Positions 24,405 through 31,217 are shown, numbered from the stretch's first letter. The stretch: 37,197 nucleotides of DNA from an uncultured Collinsella sp. (GCA_900551365.1 URVZ01000011.1:1-37197); one strand, 5' to 3'. Notes: generated by a model not told the origin, from the sequence alone. Numbers and translations are program-made.

Positions 24405-25048
24405 TACGAGAACCGGCGCATCAAGCCGACGACTTTGCCCAAGATAACGGGATTCGTTGCATAGATAGGCTCCATGGTGTCATTCTCAGGCTGCAGGCGT
24501 ACGCGTCCCTGCTCCTTGTAGAACGTCTTGACGGTCGCTGAACCATCAATCATAGCCACGACAATTTCGCCGTTCATGGCACTCTTTTGTTCACGGACGA
24601 TGATGTAATCGCCATTGAAGATACCGACATTGATCATTGAGCTCCCATGCACCTCAAGGATAAAGGAACCCTGATCAGTGGCGATTTCGGTCGGGATAGT
24701 AAATGTGTCTTCGATATTCTGCTCGGCCAGAATGGGAATCCCAGCCGCGACGCGACCAACGAGCGGTAGTGAGACCGTTCCGCGAGGTGCGGTGGTCTCG
24801 TCAGATTTAGAAATTGAGACAGAGGAACCGTCCTCGTTAAAGAGTTCCAGAGCGCGCGGTTTGGTGGCATCGCGCTTGAGTAGCCCGCGCGCCTCCAGGG
24901 CAGATAGATGGGCGTGCACGGTGCTGGGGGAGGAAAGGCCCACGGCAGAAGCCATCTCGCGCACGCTGGGCGGATAACCCTTCTCCTGCTGATATTCCTT
25001 GATGAAGTCGTAAATTTGCTGCTGACGCTTGGTAATTTTGCGAGCCAT
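24404..25048 (-). CDS. lexA: SOS repressor LexA
   Basis: LexA represses the SOS regulon until RecA filaments stimulate its self-cleavage. The 214-residue protein has a winged-helix domain (KRQQQIYDFIKEYQQEKGYP at residues 7-26, then VREMASAVGLSSPSTVHAHL) and a peptidase domain. The cleavage site is A102-G103 in GRVAAGIP, and the catalytic pair is S137 (HGSSMINVG) and K174 (ATVKTF). ATG 25048 is chosen because GAGAGGA lies about 8 bases upstream; an in-frame ATG at 25069 lacks a good site. Three LexA boxes in the divergent region indicate autoregulation. Confidence 0.96.
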   Translation of the reverse strand: MARKITKRQQQIYDFIKEYQQEKGYPPSVREMASAVGLSSPSTVHAHLSALEARGLLKRDATKPRALELFNEDGSSVSISKSDETTAPRGTVSLPLVGRVAAGIPILAEQNIEDTFTIPTEIATDQGSFILEVHGSSMINVGIFNGDYIIVREQKSAMNGEIVVAMIDGSATVKTFYKEQGRVRLQPENDTMEPIYATNPVILGKVVGLMRRFS

Positions 25049-25072
25049 CAGGGCATCCTCTCTACCCATGTC

Positions 25073-25084
25073 AAACAAATGTTC
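25073..25084. promoter_or_regulatory. LexA box 1 (imperfect)
   Basis: AAAC-AAAT-GTTC differs by one base from GAAC-N4-GTTC. It lies nearest lexA and is centred exactly 28 bp from box 2. Confidence 0.7.
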
Positions 25085-25093
25085 GAATTTTGC

Positions 25094-25121
25094 TTGACAG
25101 GAACAACTGTTCGAAGATAAT
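25094..25121 (+). promoter_or_regulatory. Promoter of the LysM gene
   Basis: TTGACA (25094-25099), a 16-bp spacer and GATAAT (25116-25121) form a strong promoter. LexA box 2 fills the spacer, so expression should be tightly SOS-controlled. Confidence 0.8.
25101..25112. promoter_or_regulatory. LexA box 2
   Basis: GAAC-AACT-GTTC is a perfect core palindrome located between the -35 and -10 hexamers of the rightward promoter. Confidence 0.9.
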
Positions 25122-25128
25122 AATAACC

Positions 25129-25140
25129 GAACATTCGTTC
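25129..25140. promoter_or_regulatory. LexA box 3
   Basis: GAAC-ATTC-GTTC is a perfect core (CGAAC on its left), centred 28 bp from box 2 and just downstream of the rightward -10, near the expected transcription start. Confidence 0.9.
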
Positions 25141-25208
25141 TCGCGCTAGACATTTTTGTCCGCGCGGCTTGATAAAACTGTTCTCAGCAAAACACGCGAG
25201 AGGAGAAC

Positions 25209-25661
25209 ATGATGAACGCAACGAATATGGTCCAGGGAAACCTCGCCCTTAAGCTCGAGACGTCTGCAGAATACACTTTTACGGTTGTTCAGGGTGGCTG
25301 CTCCGGCTTTCAGCCTTTGACCGTAAAGCCTGCTCGCAATCAGCAGGCTGTAGCCGCGCCGGGCCGCGTTGCCCTGAAGGTTCCGACGATTGTCGCCGTT
25401 GCCGTTGCGCTTACGCTCTTCTTTGTCCTCGCTACGTCGGTCTTTAGCGCTCGTCACGCCGCGTATGCCGAGTCCGTTTCCAACGTTACCTATGAGACCA
25501 TTCGCGTTCAGTCTGGTGATTCTCTTTGGTCGCTTGCCGAGGAATATCCAATCGAAGGCCTTTCCACGCAAGAGACTTCCGACATGATCCGTAACGTCAA
25601 TCATCTGGAGCATGGTTCGCTCGCCGCCGGTGCGCATCTTAAGGTTCCTGCTCGTTCGTAA
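25209..25661 (+). CDS. LysM-domain membrane protein, SOS cell-division inhibitor type (YneA/DivS/ChiZ-like)
   Basis: The 150-residue protein has a basic N-terminus, a membrane helix (about 58-80) and a C-terminal LysM peptidoglycan-binding domain (about 96-147: ETIRVQSGDSLWSLAEEY). This is the layout of YneA (Bacillus), DivS (Corynebacterium) and ChiZ (Mycobacterium), small proteins made during the SOS response to delay septation. As in those genomes it lies beside lexA and before nrdR. ATG 25209 follows GAGAGGAGAA. LexA boxes 2 and 3 sit in its promoter. The inhibitor role is inferred from context and layout; sequence similarity outside LysM is weak in this family. Confidence 0.82.
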   Translation: MMNATNMVQGNLALKLETSAEYTFTVVQGGCSGFQPLTVKPARNQQAVAAPGRVALKVPTIVAVAVALTLFFVLATSVFSARHAAYAESVSNVTYETIRVQSGDSLWSLAEEYPIEGLSTQETSDMIRNVNHLEHGSLAAGAHLKVPARS

Positions 25662-25674
25662 TCATTATCGCGCT

Positions 25675-25718
25675 GCGCATGGTACCCTTGTTATCGTTTA
25701 AGAGGAGGTACCATGCGC
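25675..25718 (+). promoter_or_regulatory. 12-bp perfect inverted repeat enclosing the nrdR translation start
   Basis: GCGCATGGTACC (25675-25686) pairs perfectly with GGTACCATGCGC (25707-25718), with a 20-base loop. The right arm contains the end of the ribosome-binding site (AGAGGAGG, 25701-25708) and the nrdR ATG (25713-25715). In mRNA the hairpin would hide the start codon. It could also act as a DNA operator. Confidence 0.7.
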
Positions 25719-26156
25719 TGTCCCAAATGCGGCAAGGCACATACCCGCGTCGTTGATTCCCGTATGCAGGAGTCAAATAACACCATTAAGCGTCGCCGCG
25801 AATGTTGCTCGTGTAACTATCGCTTTACAACGTTCGAACGATGCGAAGACCCAATCGAGGTCATTAAGTCGGACGGAACCAAGCAGCGGTTCGATCGCAA
25901 TAAGCTGCTCGTCGGCTTGATGCGCGCCACTATCAAGCGCGATATCGACACTAAGAAGCTCAATGAGATTATCGATGACATCGAGGTCGAGCTGCGCTCT
26001 CGCACGCTGACGGCCGTTACGTCCCATGAGTTGGGTGACATGGTACTCAAGCGCTTGGCCAAGATCGACAAGGTGGCGTACATCCGCTTTGCCTCGGTCT
26101 ACCGCGATTTCAAAGACGTCGATGAGTTTCTGCAAGAGCTCGACAAGCTAAGGTGA
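25713..26156 (+). CDS. nrdR: Transcriptional repressor NrdR
   Basis: NrdR senses ATP/dATP and represses ribonucleotide reductase genes. The 147-residue protein has an N-terminal zinc ribbon (C3, C6, C31, C34; RRRECCSCNYRFTTFE) and an ATP-cone domain (VIKSDGTKQRFDRNKLLVGL, from about 49). The length is normal. The ribosome-binding site AGAGGAGG is strong but lies partly within the inverted repeat at 25675-25718. The neighbour dut also controls nucleotide pools, and the lexA-LysM-nrdR order is the one seen in other actinobacteria. Confidence 0.96.
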   Translation: MRCPKCGKAHTRVVDSRMQESNNTIKRRRECCSCNYRFTTFERCEDPIEVIKSDGTKQRFDRNKLLVGLMRATIKRDIDTKKLNEIIDDIEVELRSRTLTAVTSHELGDMVLKRLAKIDKVAYIRFASVYRDFKDVDEFLQELDKLR

Positions 26157-26160
26157 TTCC

Positions 26161-26604
26161 ATGTCCAACATTACCGTCAACATAAAGCGTCTCGACCCCA
26201 CCGTCGAGCTTCCCAAATACGCCCATCCCACCGATGCCGGCTTGGATTTGCGCTCCAACGAGGACTGCATTCTGAAGCCCTTCGAACGCCGTCTGGTCTC
26301 TACTGGGCTGGCCATCGCCCTGCCCGATGGCTACGCCGGCTTCGTCCAGCCCCGAAGCGGTTTGGCCATCAAGCAGGGCCTGTCTATAGTCAATACGCCG
26401 GGCCTCATCGACGCCCACTACCGAGGAGAACTCAAGGTTATCCTCATCAACCTGGATCCCTCCAACAACATCCAAATCAACAAAGGCGACCGCATAGCCC
26501 AACTCGTCATCCAAGAAGTTCCCACGGTCAATCTCTTAGAGGTAGACGAGCTAGACAAAACCGACCGAGGAGCCGGCGGTTTCGGTTCTAGCGGCGTCGC
26601 TTAG
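26161..26604 (+). CDS. dut: Deoxyuridine 5'-triphosphate nucleotidohydrolase (dUTPase)
   Basis: dUTPase hydrolyses dUTP to dUMP, keeping uracil out of DNA and feeding thymidylate synthesis. All five trimeric-dUTPase motifs are present in 147 residues: HPTDAGLDL (22-30), PRSGLA (64-69), the uracil-pocket block GLIDAHYRGELKV (81-93), GDRIAQLVI (109-117) and RGAGGFGSSG (136-145). It begins 4 bp after nrdR, in one operon. No terminator with a T-run follows; the long palindromic element at 26624 may end its transcript. Confidence 0.96.
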   Translation: MSNITVNIKRLDPTVELPKYAHPTDAGLDLRSNEDCILKPFERRLVSTGLAIALPDGYAGFVQPRSGLAIKQGLSIVNTPGLIDAHYRGELKVILINLDPSNNIQINKGDRIAQLVIQEVPTVNLLEVDELDKTDRGAGGFGSSGVA

Positions 26605-26623
26605 TCGTTTACGTACTGTCCGC

Positions 26624-26723
26624 TGACCGGCCCGACCCGCCTATATATCATCCCATGCTCAAACATTCTCGCTTCGCTGCGAAACTGCGCGTGGGACGAT
26701 ATATAGGCGGGCCGGGCCGGTCA
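26624..26723 (-). repeat. Palindromic element 1 (minus orientation)
   Basis: Arms of 32 bp (26624-26655 and 26692-26723) are complementary at 30 positions and enclose a 36-base loop. Read on the minus strand the two exceptions become G-U pairs. The loop (minus strand) begins CGCGCAGTTTCGCAGCGAAG and ends GAGAATGTTTGAGCA; the same core recurs in element 2. Copies of CGTTTACG lie outside the arms at 26606-26613 and 26728-26735. Confidence 0.85.
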
Positions 26724-26801
26724 ACTACGTTTACGCACTACCAGCTGCGCCGGATCCCCAAATTTGAAGCTGCAAAGGCGAACCAAAGTAACTAATTGCA
26801 G

Positions 26802-26846
26802 TAAGCAGATGCGGCAAAGGGACTGTTCCTTTGCCGCATCTGCTTA
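26802..26846. repeat. 19-bp perfect hairpin between the palindromic elements
   Basis: TAAGCAGATGCGGCAAAGG (26802-26820) pairs perfectly with 26828-26846 around the 7-base loop GACTGTT. No long T-run follows on either strand. It may work as a bidirectional terminator between dut and the convergent glycosyltransferase gene, or be a separate dispersed repeat. Confidence 0.75.
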
Positions 26847-26883
26847 TCAGAAAGATTGATTGTTGTTTTCAAGCGAGTAGCCG

Positions 26884-26986
26884 CTCGCCTGCTTCTCACA
26901 CATATCGTTCCACGCGCAGTTTCGCAGCGAGCGAAGCGAAGCGAGAATGTTTGAGCATGGAATGATATGTGTGAGAAGCGGGCGAG
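26884..26986 (+). repeat. Palindromic element 2 (plus orientation)
   Basis: Arms of 29 bp (26884-26912 and 26958-26986) pair at 27 positions plus two G-U pairs, around a 45-base loop. The loop equals that of element 1 except for a 9-base tandem duplication. The inner arm ATATCGTTCCA/TGGAATGATAT is shared with element 1 apart from one paired change, while the outer arms differ completely but stay complementary. Confidence 0.85.
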
Positions 26987-27003
26987 AGGGATACGAGCGC
27001 CCC

Positions 27004-27039
27004 GCGAGAATGTTTGAGCATGGAATGATATATGGGCGG
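27004..27039 (+). repeat. Truncated third copy of the palindromic element
   Basis: GCGAGAATGTTTGAGCATGG and the following ATGATATATGGGCGG match the 3' loop and inner arm of elements 1 and 2. The matching 5' arm is not found upstream, so only a half-element remains. Confidence 0.7.
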
Positions 27040-27064
27040 CTCCCGCCGAGCAGCGGACTTTCGT

Positions 27065-28366
27065 CTACCTGATGTGCGCTGGCTTATCGCCCCAGTAGAA
27101 GCGGCAGAATGCGCGTTTTCTTTTCTGGGGTTTGCCTACGAGTTCCATGGTGGCGATGGCGATGTCTTCGGCTGCGTGGGGGCGGCGTAGTACTTCGCCG
27201 TTGATGAGTAGCGCTTTGAGCGACTCAGGGTGGTCGTGCAGGTGACGAAGCGTCACGATGAGCTCGCGTGCGGTGGTGACGTGCATGCTGGCGCCCATGC
27301 CGGTAAGCATCGTGGTGTTGGCCTTTTCCTGACCGTATGATTTGCCCAGCAGGATCATCGGCAGATGAGCGCACAGGCACTCGGTGACCGTGAGTCCGCC
27401 TGATTTGAGGATTGCCAGGTCGCAGCCGTGCATGAGGGCCGCCATGTCGTCCACGTAGTCTAGAACCGTGACGTTTTCGAGCTTCATGGCGTCGAAGAGC
27501 GTCTTGAGTCGGGTGGCGTATTCTTTATCCTTGCCCGGTAAAAAGACAAAGTGCATGTCCTCAAAGCTGCGTAAGAAGGGGAGCGTGTGGTCCATCGCGG
27601 CGCGGAAACGCACGTATGGTTGGGGTAAACTGGCACCGGCCATCACCAATACGACGGTTTTGTCTATGGGGAGATTGAACTTGCTGAGCTCATCTTCGCG
27701 TTTGTAATCTGAATCGAAACCGGCTCGGATGGGGATGCCCGTTATGCGGATCTTTGACTCGGGAACCTTGCGCGGGCGCAGCGTTTCGGCCATAAACTCG
27801 TTGGCTACACAGAATAGGTCGGTGTCCTTGTGGGGCCAAAAGCCTTCGACTTCGTAATCGGTCGGCACACAGATGACCGGATAATCGATACCCGTGATGA
27901 CGCGGGCACCCACAGCGACGTTGGCCGCCGTGATGTGTGTCGCGACCACGGCTATGGGCCTGCGGGTGCGGACATATTCGTTGAAGGCAGGGAACATAAT
28001 ACGTGACCATGCCGTGCCTCCGCCCCAGAGCAGATGTCCCGTAAACGTGTATCGCCAGGTTAGGTCATATATGGGACGCGTGGCGCCGGTAAACGAAGCT
28101 GCTGTTTTATTACCATCGAACCTAATGCGTCCAAAATCGAGGATATCCAGGACTTCGATCTCAACATCCTCAGGGATTCCCTTGGTGCCGCGGATAAGTT
28201 CAAATGCTTGTGCAATCGCGTTGGCGGCGGCTTTGTGGCCCGATCCAACCGATGCGTGCACAATGGTTACTAGGGGTTTTTGTGCAGGTGAAACGGTCAT
28301 TTGCTCCGGTTGGGGAGTGGCTTGCATGGGCAGGGGAGCGCTATTGCTCATCTGCGTTTGATCCAT
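27065..28366 (-). CDS. MGDG-synthase-like glycosyltransferase (diacylglycerol glycosyltransferase family)
   Basis: The 433-residue protein resembles GT28-type lipid glycosyltransferases such as UgtP and plant MGDG synthase, which move a sugar from a nucleotide donor to diacylglycerol. The N-terminal acceptor domain has VTIVHASVGSGHKAAANAI (33-51), the family hallmark. The C-terminal half has the donor-site region LPGKDKEY...VTVLDYVDDMAALM and ILKSGGLTVTE. ATG 28366 follows AGGGGAG; upstream in-frame codons to 28495 lack a ribosome-binding site. A Pro/Gln-rich N-terminal extension of about 30 residues is unusual. It diverges from trxB. The product is probably a glycolipid or lipoteichoic-acid anchor. 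Confidence 0.82.
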   Translation of the reverse strand: MDQTQMSNSAPLPMQATPQPEQMTVSPAQKPLVTIVHASVGSGHKAAANAIAQAFELIRGTKGIPEDVEIEVLDILDFGRIRFDGNKTAASFTGATRPIYDLTWRYTFTGHLLWGGGTAWSRIMFPAFNEYVRTRRPIAVVATHITAANVAVGARVITGIDYPVICVPTDYEVEGFWPHKDTDLFCVANEFMAETLRPRKVPESKIRITGIPIRAGFDSDYKREDELSKFNLPIDKTVVLVMAGASLPQPYVRFRAAMDHTLPFLRSFEDMHFVFLPGKDKEYATRLKTLFDAMKLENVTVLDYVDDMAALMHGCDLAILKSGGLTVTECLCAHLPMILLGKSYGQEKANTTMLTGMGASMHVTTARELIVTLRHLHDHPESLKALLINGEVLRRPHAAEDIAIATMELVGKPQKRKRAFCRFYWGDKPAHIR

Positions 28367-28402
28367 CGATAACTCCCCTTCAGCTTTGTTACGCGATTTA
28401 TC

Positions 28403-28408
28403 ATTGTA
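28403..28408 (-). promoter_or_regulatory. Candidate -10 of the glycosyltransferase gene
   Basis: TACAAT on the minus strand matches five of six -10 consensus bases, 36 bp before the start codon. The -35 region is weak. Confidence 0.4.
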
Positions 28409-28483
28409 GTGCATGAGTGTCATGTTCACGTAAATTTGGGTATTAGCGCAAAGAACGCCAATCTTTCGACAGGAGGTCTCTTC

Positions 28484-29422
28484 ATGACTACCCATCAGCC
28501 GATCGATGTTGCGATTATCGGTGGCGGCCCTGCGGGCTATGCTGCGGCCATTTATGCGGCGCGCTCCAACCTAACGACGACCGTGATTGAACAGGGCATG
28601 TCGGGAGGGCAGATCGCCACGACCAATGAAGTCGAGAACTATCCGGGCATTCCGCTCTTGGGTGGCGCCGAACTCGGTGAGCGTTTTCAGCAGCATGCAG
28701 AGGGCCTGGGAGCACAGGTTACATGGAGCATGGTTACGGGTATCGATTACGATGCCGATGCAGCGCTGTTTACGGTGCATCACGATTTGGGCGATACGTC
28801 GGCCTCGAGCGTTATCGCTTGCATGGGTGCCACGCCGCGATCTGCTGGTTTTGTTGGCGAGGATGCGTATCGCGGTCGCGGCGTTTCGTATTGCGCGACG
28901 TGCGACGGCATGTTCTTTCGCGGCAAGCAGGTTTTTGTCATCGGCGGCGGCAATGCTGCCTGCGAGGAAGCTCTGTTCTTGTCAGAAATCGCCAGCAGCG
29001 TGACCATCGTTTTGCGCCGCGATCAGTTCCGTGCCCCCGATGGTGTGGTTCAAAAAGTTCTTGCAAAAGATAATATTTCAGTTAGGTACCAAACTAGTAT
29101 TGTCGAGCTCTCGGGCGAAGTCATGCCAACGACGATTACCTTTAAGGACAATGCATCCGGGGAAACTCACACCGAGTCATTTGTCCCTGGCTCGTTTGGT
29201 ATCTTTGTCTTTACCGGAACGCAGCCCCATTCCGAGCTCGTTGAGCATCTAGTCGATCTGGCGCCGGACGGCGGTATTGTTACTGATGATTCCATGGCGA
29301 CCCGCACGCCAGGTCTATTTGCCGCTGGCGACATCCGTTCCAAGCGTTTACGCCAGGTTGTGACTGCCGTTTCTGATGGAGCCATAGCGGCAACGAGCGT
29401 ATACGCGTTTCTCCGTGGATAA
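28484..29422 (+). CDS. trxB: Thioredoxin reductase-like FAD/NAD(P)-disulfide oxidoreductase
   Basis: Thioredoxin reductase passes electrons from NADPH through FAD to thioredoxin. The 312-residue protein has the FAD-binding GGGPAG (13-18), the redox-active CATC (C137, C140 in YCATCDGMFF), the NADPH-binding VIGGGNAACEEAL and the C-terminal FAD motif LFAAGDIRSKRLRQVVTA. ATG 28484 follows AGGAGG at 28471-28476; an upstream in-frame start at 28409 has no such site. No thioredoxin gene is in the window. A related flavoprotein such as a ferredoxin-dependent reductase is possible, but the motif set favours TrxB. Confidence 0.92.
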   Translation: MTTHQPIDVAIIGGGPAGYAAAIYAARSNLTTTVIEQGMSGGQIATTNEVENYPGIPLLGGAELGERFQQHAEGLGAQVTWSMVTGIDYDADAALFTVHHDLGDTSASSVIACMGATPRSAGFVGEDAYRGRGVSYCATCDGMFFRGKQVFVIGGGNAACEEALFLSEIASSVTIVLRRDQFRAPDGVVQKVLAKDNISVRYQTSIVELSGEVMPTTITFKDNASGETHTESFVPGSFGIFVFTGTQPHSELVEHLVDLAPDGGIVTDDSMATRTPGLFAAGDIRSKRLRQVVTAVSDGAIAATSVYAFLRG

Positions 29423-29462
29423 GTACGATAATATATCTTATGTAAGGTTGTTATTTTACTTA

Positions 29463-29508
29463 AATGTCCCGCGGCAACGTTACCTCAAGCTCGTTGCCGC
29501 GGGACATT
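29463..29508 (+). terminator. Hairpin after trxB
   Basis: A perfect 17-bp stem (29463-29479 with 29492-29508) has a 12-base loop, 40 bp after the trxB stop. It lacks a T-run, but its length and position suggest a terminator. Confidence 0.75.
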
Positions 29509-29636
29509 ACATTGCAAAGTCTGAGCCAGTTATCCTGCGACCGGACCCGAGCTAAAGCCGACGCTCATACCGTTCATTGTGGTATGCAAAACTAGATAAC
29601 CTAGAATACAATATTGAAAATGAACGGAGGCACCAT

Positions 29637-30248
29637 ATGAATCACGTTAAACATGTCATTCCCATGTCCGATACGTCGGTTAGCATTAGCCCAGAGGATA
29701 TTCAGCCCACGGTGCTACCTGATGCATTTATCCAGTCTGATATAGTCCGCAAGCTCAATACGCTCAGCTTGCCGCGCTATAACCAGTTGCCGAATGTAAC
29801 GCTCTACCGTGACCAGGTCATTGAGTATATCGAACTGTGGATGGAGCCGCTTTCGATTTGTGTGGAGCAGCCCGTCATTACGCCCTCCATGATCAACAAC
29901 TACGTAAAGGTCGGTCTGGTGCCGGCTCCGGTAAAAAAGCAATATGGTCGCGAGCAGATCGCTCGCCTTATTGCTATCTGTATTTTTAAGCAGGTGCTGC
30001 CCATCGCTGCTGTTCAGGCGCTCTTTATCATTCAACGCCTGAGCTACGATGCACCGACCGCCTTTGATTATGTGATTGATCAGCTCGAGGCGTCGATTCG
30101 CGCAGCTTTTTCAATTGAGCAGGTTTCTGTACCCGATACGGCTCATCAGGTCACACGCGAGTCGCTGCTCGTTCGCAGCGCGGTATCGTCTTTTGTATCG
30201 AAGGCGTATCTAATGAGCTACCTAAAGTTCAATGGGTTTAATAGCTAA
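29637..30248 (+). CDS. DUF1836 family protein
   Basis: The 203-residue protein matches the DUF1836 pattern: a MerR-like helix-turn-helix (ITPSMINNYVKVGLVPAPVK, then KQYGREQIARLIAICIFKQV) and a helical C-terminal half. Such proteins are presumed DNA-binding regulators; no target is known. ATG 29637 follows ACGGAGG. TAGAAT at 29602-29607 could be its -10, with a poorly spaced -35 TTGTGG at 29577. It is a single-gene unit ending at the terminator at 30261. Confidence 0.8.
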   Translation: MNHVKHVIPMSDTSVSISPEDIQPTVLPDAFIQSDIVRKLNTLSLPRYNQLPNVTLYRDQVIEYIELWMEPLSICVEQPVITPSMINNYVKVGLVPAPVKKQYGREQIARLIAICIFKQVLPIAAVQALFIIQRLSYDAPTAFDYVIDQLEASIRAAFSIEQVSVPDTAHQVTRESLLVRSAVSSFVSKAYLMSYLKFNGFNS

Positions 30249-30260
30249 CCGAGGTACAAG

Positions 30261-30308
30261 ACGGGCGGGACAAAGAGCCATCAGACACTTTGTCCCGCCC
30301 GTATTTTT
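30261..30308. terminator. Terminator between the DUF1836 gene and degV
   Basis: A perfect 15-bp stem, ACGGGCGGGACAAAG (30261-30275) and CTTTGTCCCGCCCGT (30288-30302), is followed by ATTTTT. It ends the rightward transcript and may also serve the convergent degV gene. Confidence 0.9.
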
Positions 30309-30321
30309 GTTTAGTTGGACA

Positions 30322-31188
30322 TTATCGGCCCGAAGCCACGCCCATGCCGTAGCCGATAATGAGCCCGTGTATCTCGGCATAGTATGAATCCAGTCCATTG
30401 CAGGGCATGATGATGGTCTTGGAGCCGGGCCAATGCTCCACAATGCGGCTGGCGAGTGCCTGGGCGCCCGCCTCATTCTCGACATGGTCGATAACGACCT
30501 CGCCGCCGGTAAAGCCCTCGGCCTCCATGGTATCGACAATCTTGCCAAGCATCTTCTTTTCGCCACGGGTGTGACCAACGAGCTTAATCTCCCCCGCCTC
30601 ACTTGCAGTGCCTAAAACTCGAATGTTGAGTTTATTGGCGATGACCCCGGCTGCCTTGGGAATACGTCCGGCCTTTGCGAGATTTTCGTAATTGCACAGG
30701 CTAAAGAGGATCTTGCTGTTCTGTTCCAGCTCATCAAAATAGCTGCAGGCTTCCTCAAATGAAACGTCTGGAGTGCTTGCAAGATACCGGTCGAACAGCA
30801 GGAAGATCAGGTCCATTTTGCCGCCGGCTCCGCGTGAATTTACCAGATGAATTTGACGGTTCGGCTCCTCGGCAAGGACTAAATCGCGTGCCGTGGCGGC
30901 GGCGTTATAGCTGCCCGATACGCCCTCCGAGATGGGCATGCAAATCGTCTTGTCGGCAAGCCTAAAGAGTTCGCTCCACTCGCCTACGCTCGGACAGGCG
31001 CTCGAAGAAGCGTTCGACTCCGCTTGCACGGCGCAATTGAGTTCGTGAACGTCGAGCGTGAGGTCATCGACGAACTCGCGCTCCCCCACTCGAATTTTGA
31101 GGGGTGCAAATGCAAAGGTTGTATGGGGCGCGGTCGGTTGCCAATCGCGGAGGTTGCAGCTCGAATCGGAGATAAGTGCCCAGCTCAT
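30322..31188 (-). CDS. DegV family fatty-acid-binding protein
   Basis: DegV/FakB proteins bind a fatty acid for phosphorylation by a FakA-type kinase. The 288-residue protein has the N-terminal strand ALISDSSCNL, the region TICMPISEGVSGSYNAA, which carries the conserved serine that contacts the carboxylate, and the C-terminal half AGRIPKAAGVIANKLNIR typical of the family. ATG 31188 follows AAAGGACC. No fakA is nearby, and genomes often carry several degV paralogues. The ligand is unknown. Confidence 0.88.
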   Translation of the reverse strand: MSWALISDSSCNLRDWQPTAPHTTFAFAPLKIRVGEREFVDDLTLDVHELNCAVQAESNASSSACPSVGEWSELFRLADKTICMPISEGVSGSYNAAATARDLVLAEEPNRQIHLVNSRGAGGKMDLIFLLFDRYLASTPDVSFEEACSYFDELEQNSKILFSLCNYENLAKAGRIPKAAGVIANKLNIRVLGTASEAGEIKLVGHTRGEKKMLGKIVDTMEAEGFTGGEVVIDHVENEAGAQALASRIVEHWPGSKTIIMPCNGLDSYYAEIHGLIIGYGMGVASGR

Positions 31189-31217
31189 AGAGGGTCCTTT
31201 CTATATGCTTCTCAATC

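Larger units (their letters stand above)
26605..27064. other. Gene-free region holding a cluster of palindromic elements
   Basis: These 460 bp contain no supported gene. They hold palindromic element 1 (26624-26723), an unrelated 19-bp hairpin (26802-26846), element 2 (26884-26986, opposite orientation) and a 3' half of a third copy (27004-27039). Confidence 0.85.

Noticed and set aside
28409..28483. In-frame upstream extension of trxB
   Set aside because: AGGAGG at 28471-28476 places the start at 28484, and the extension lacks FAD-domain sequence.
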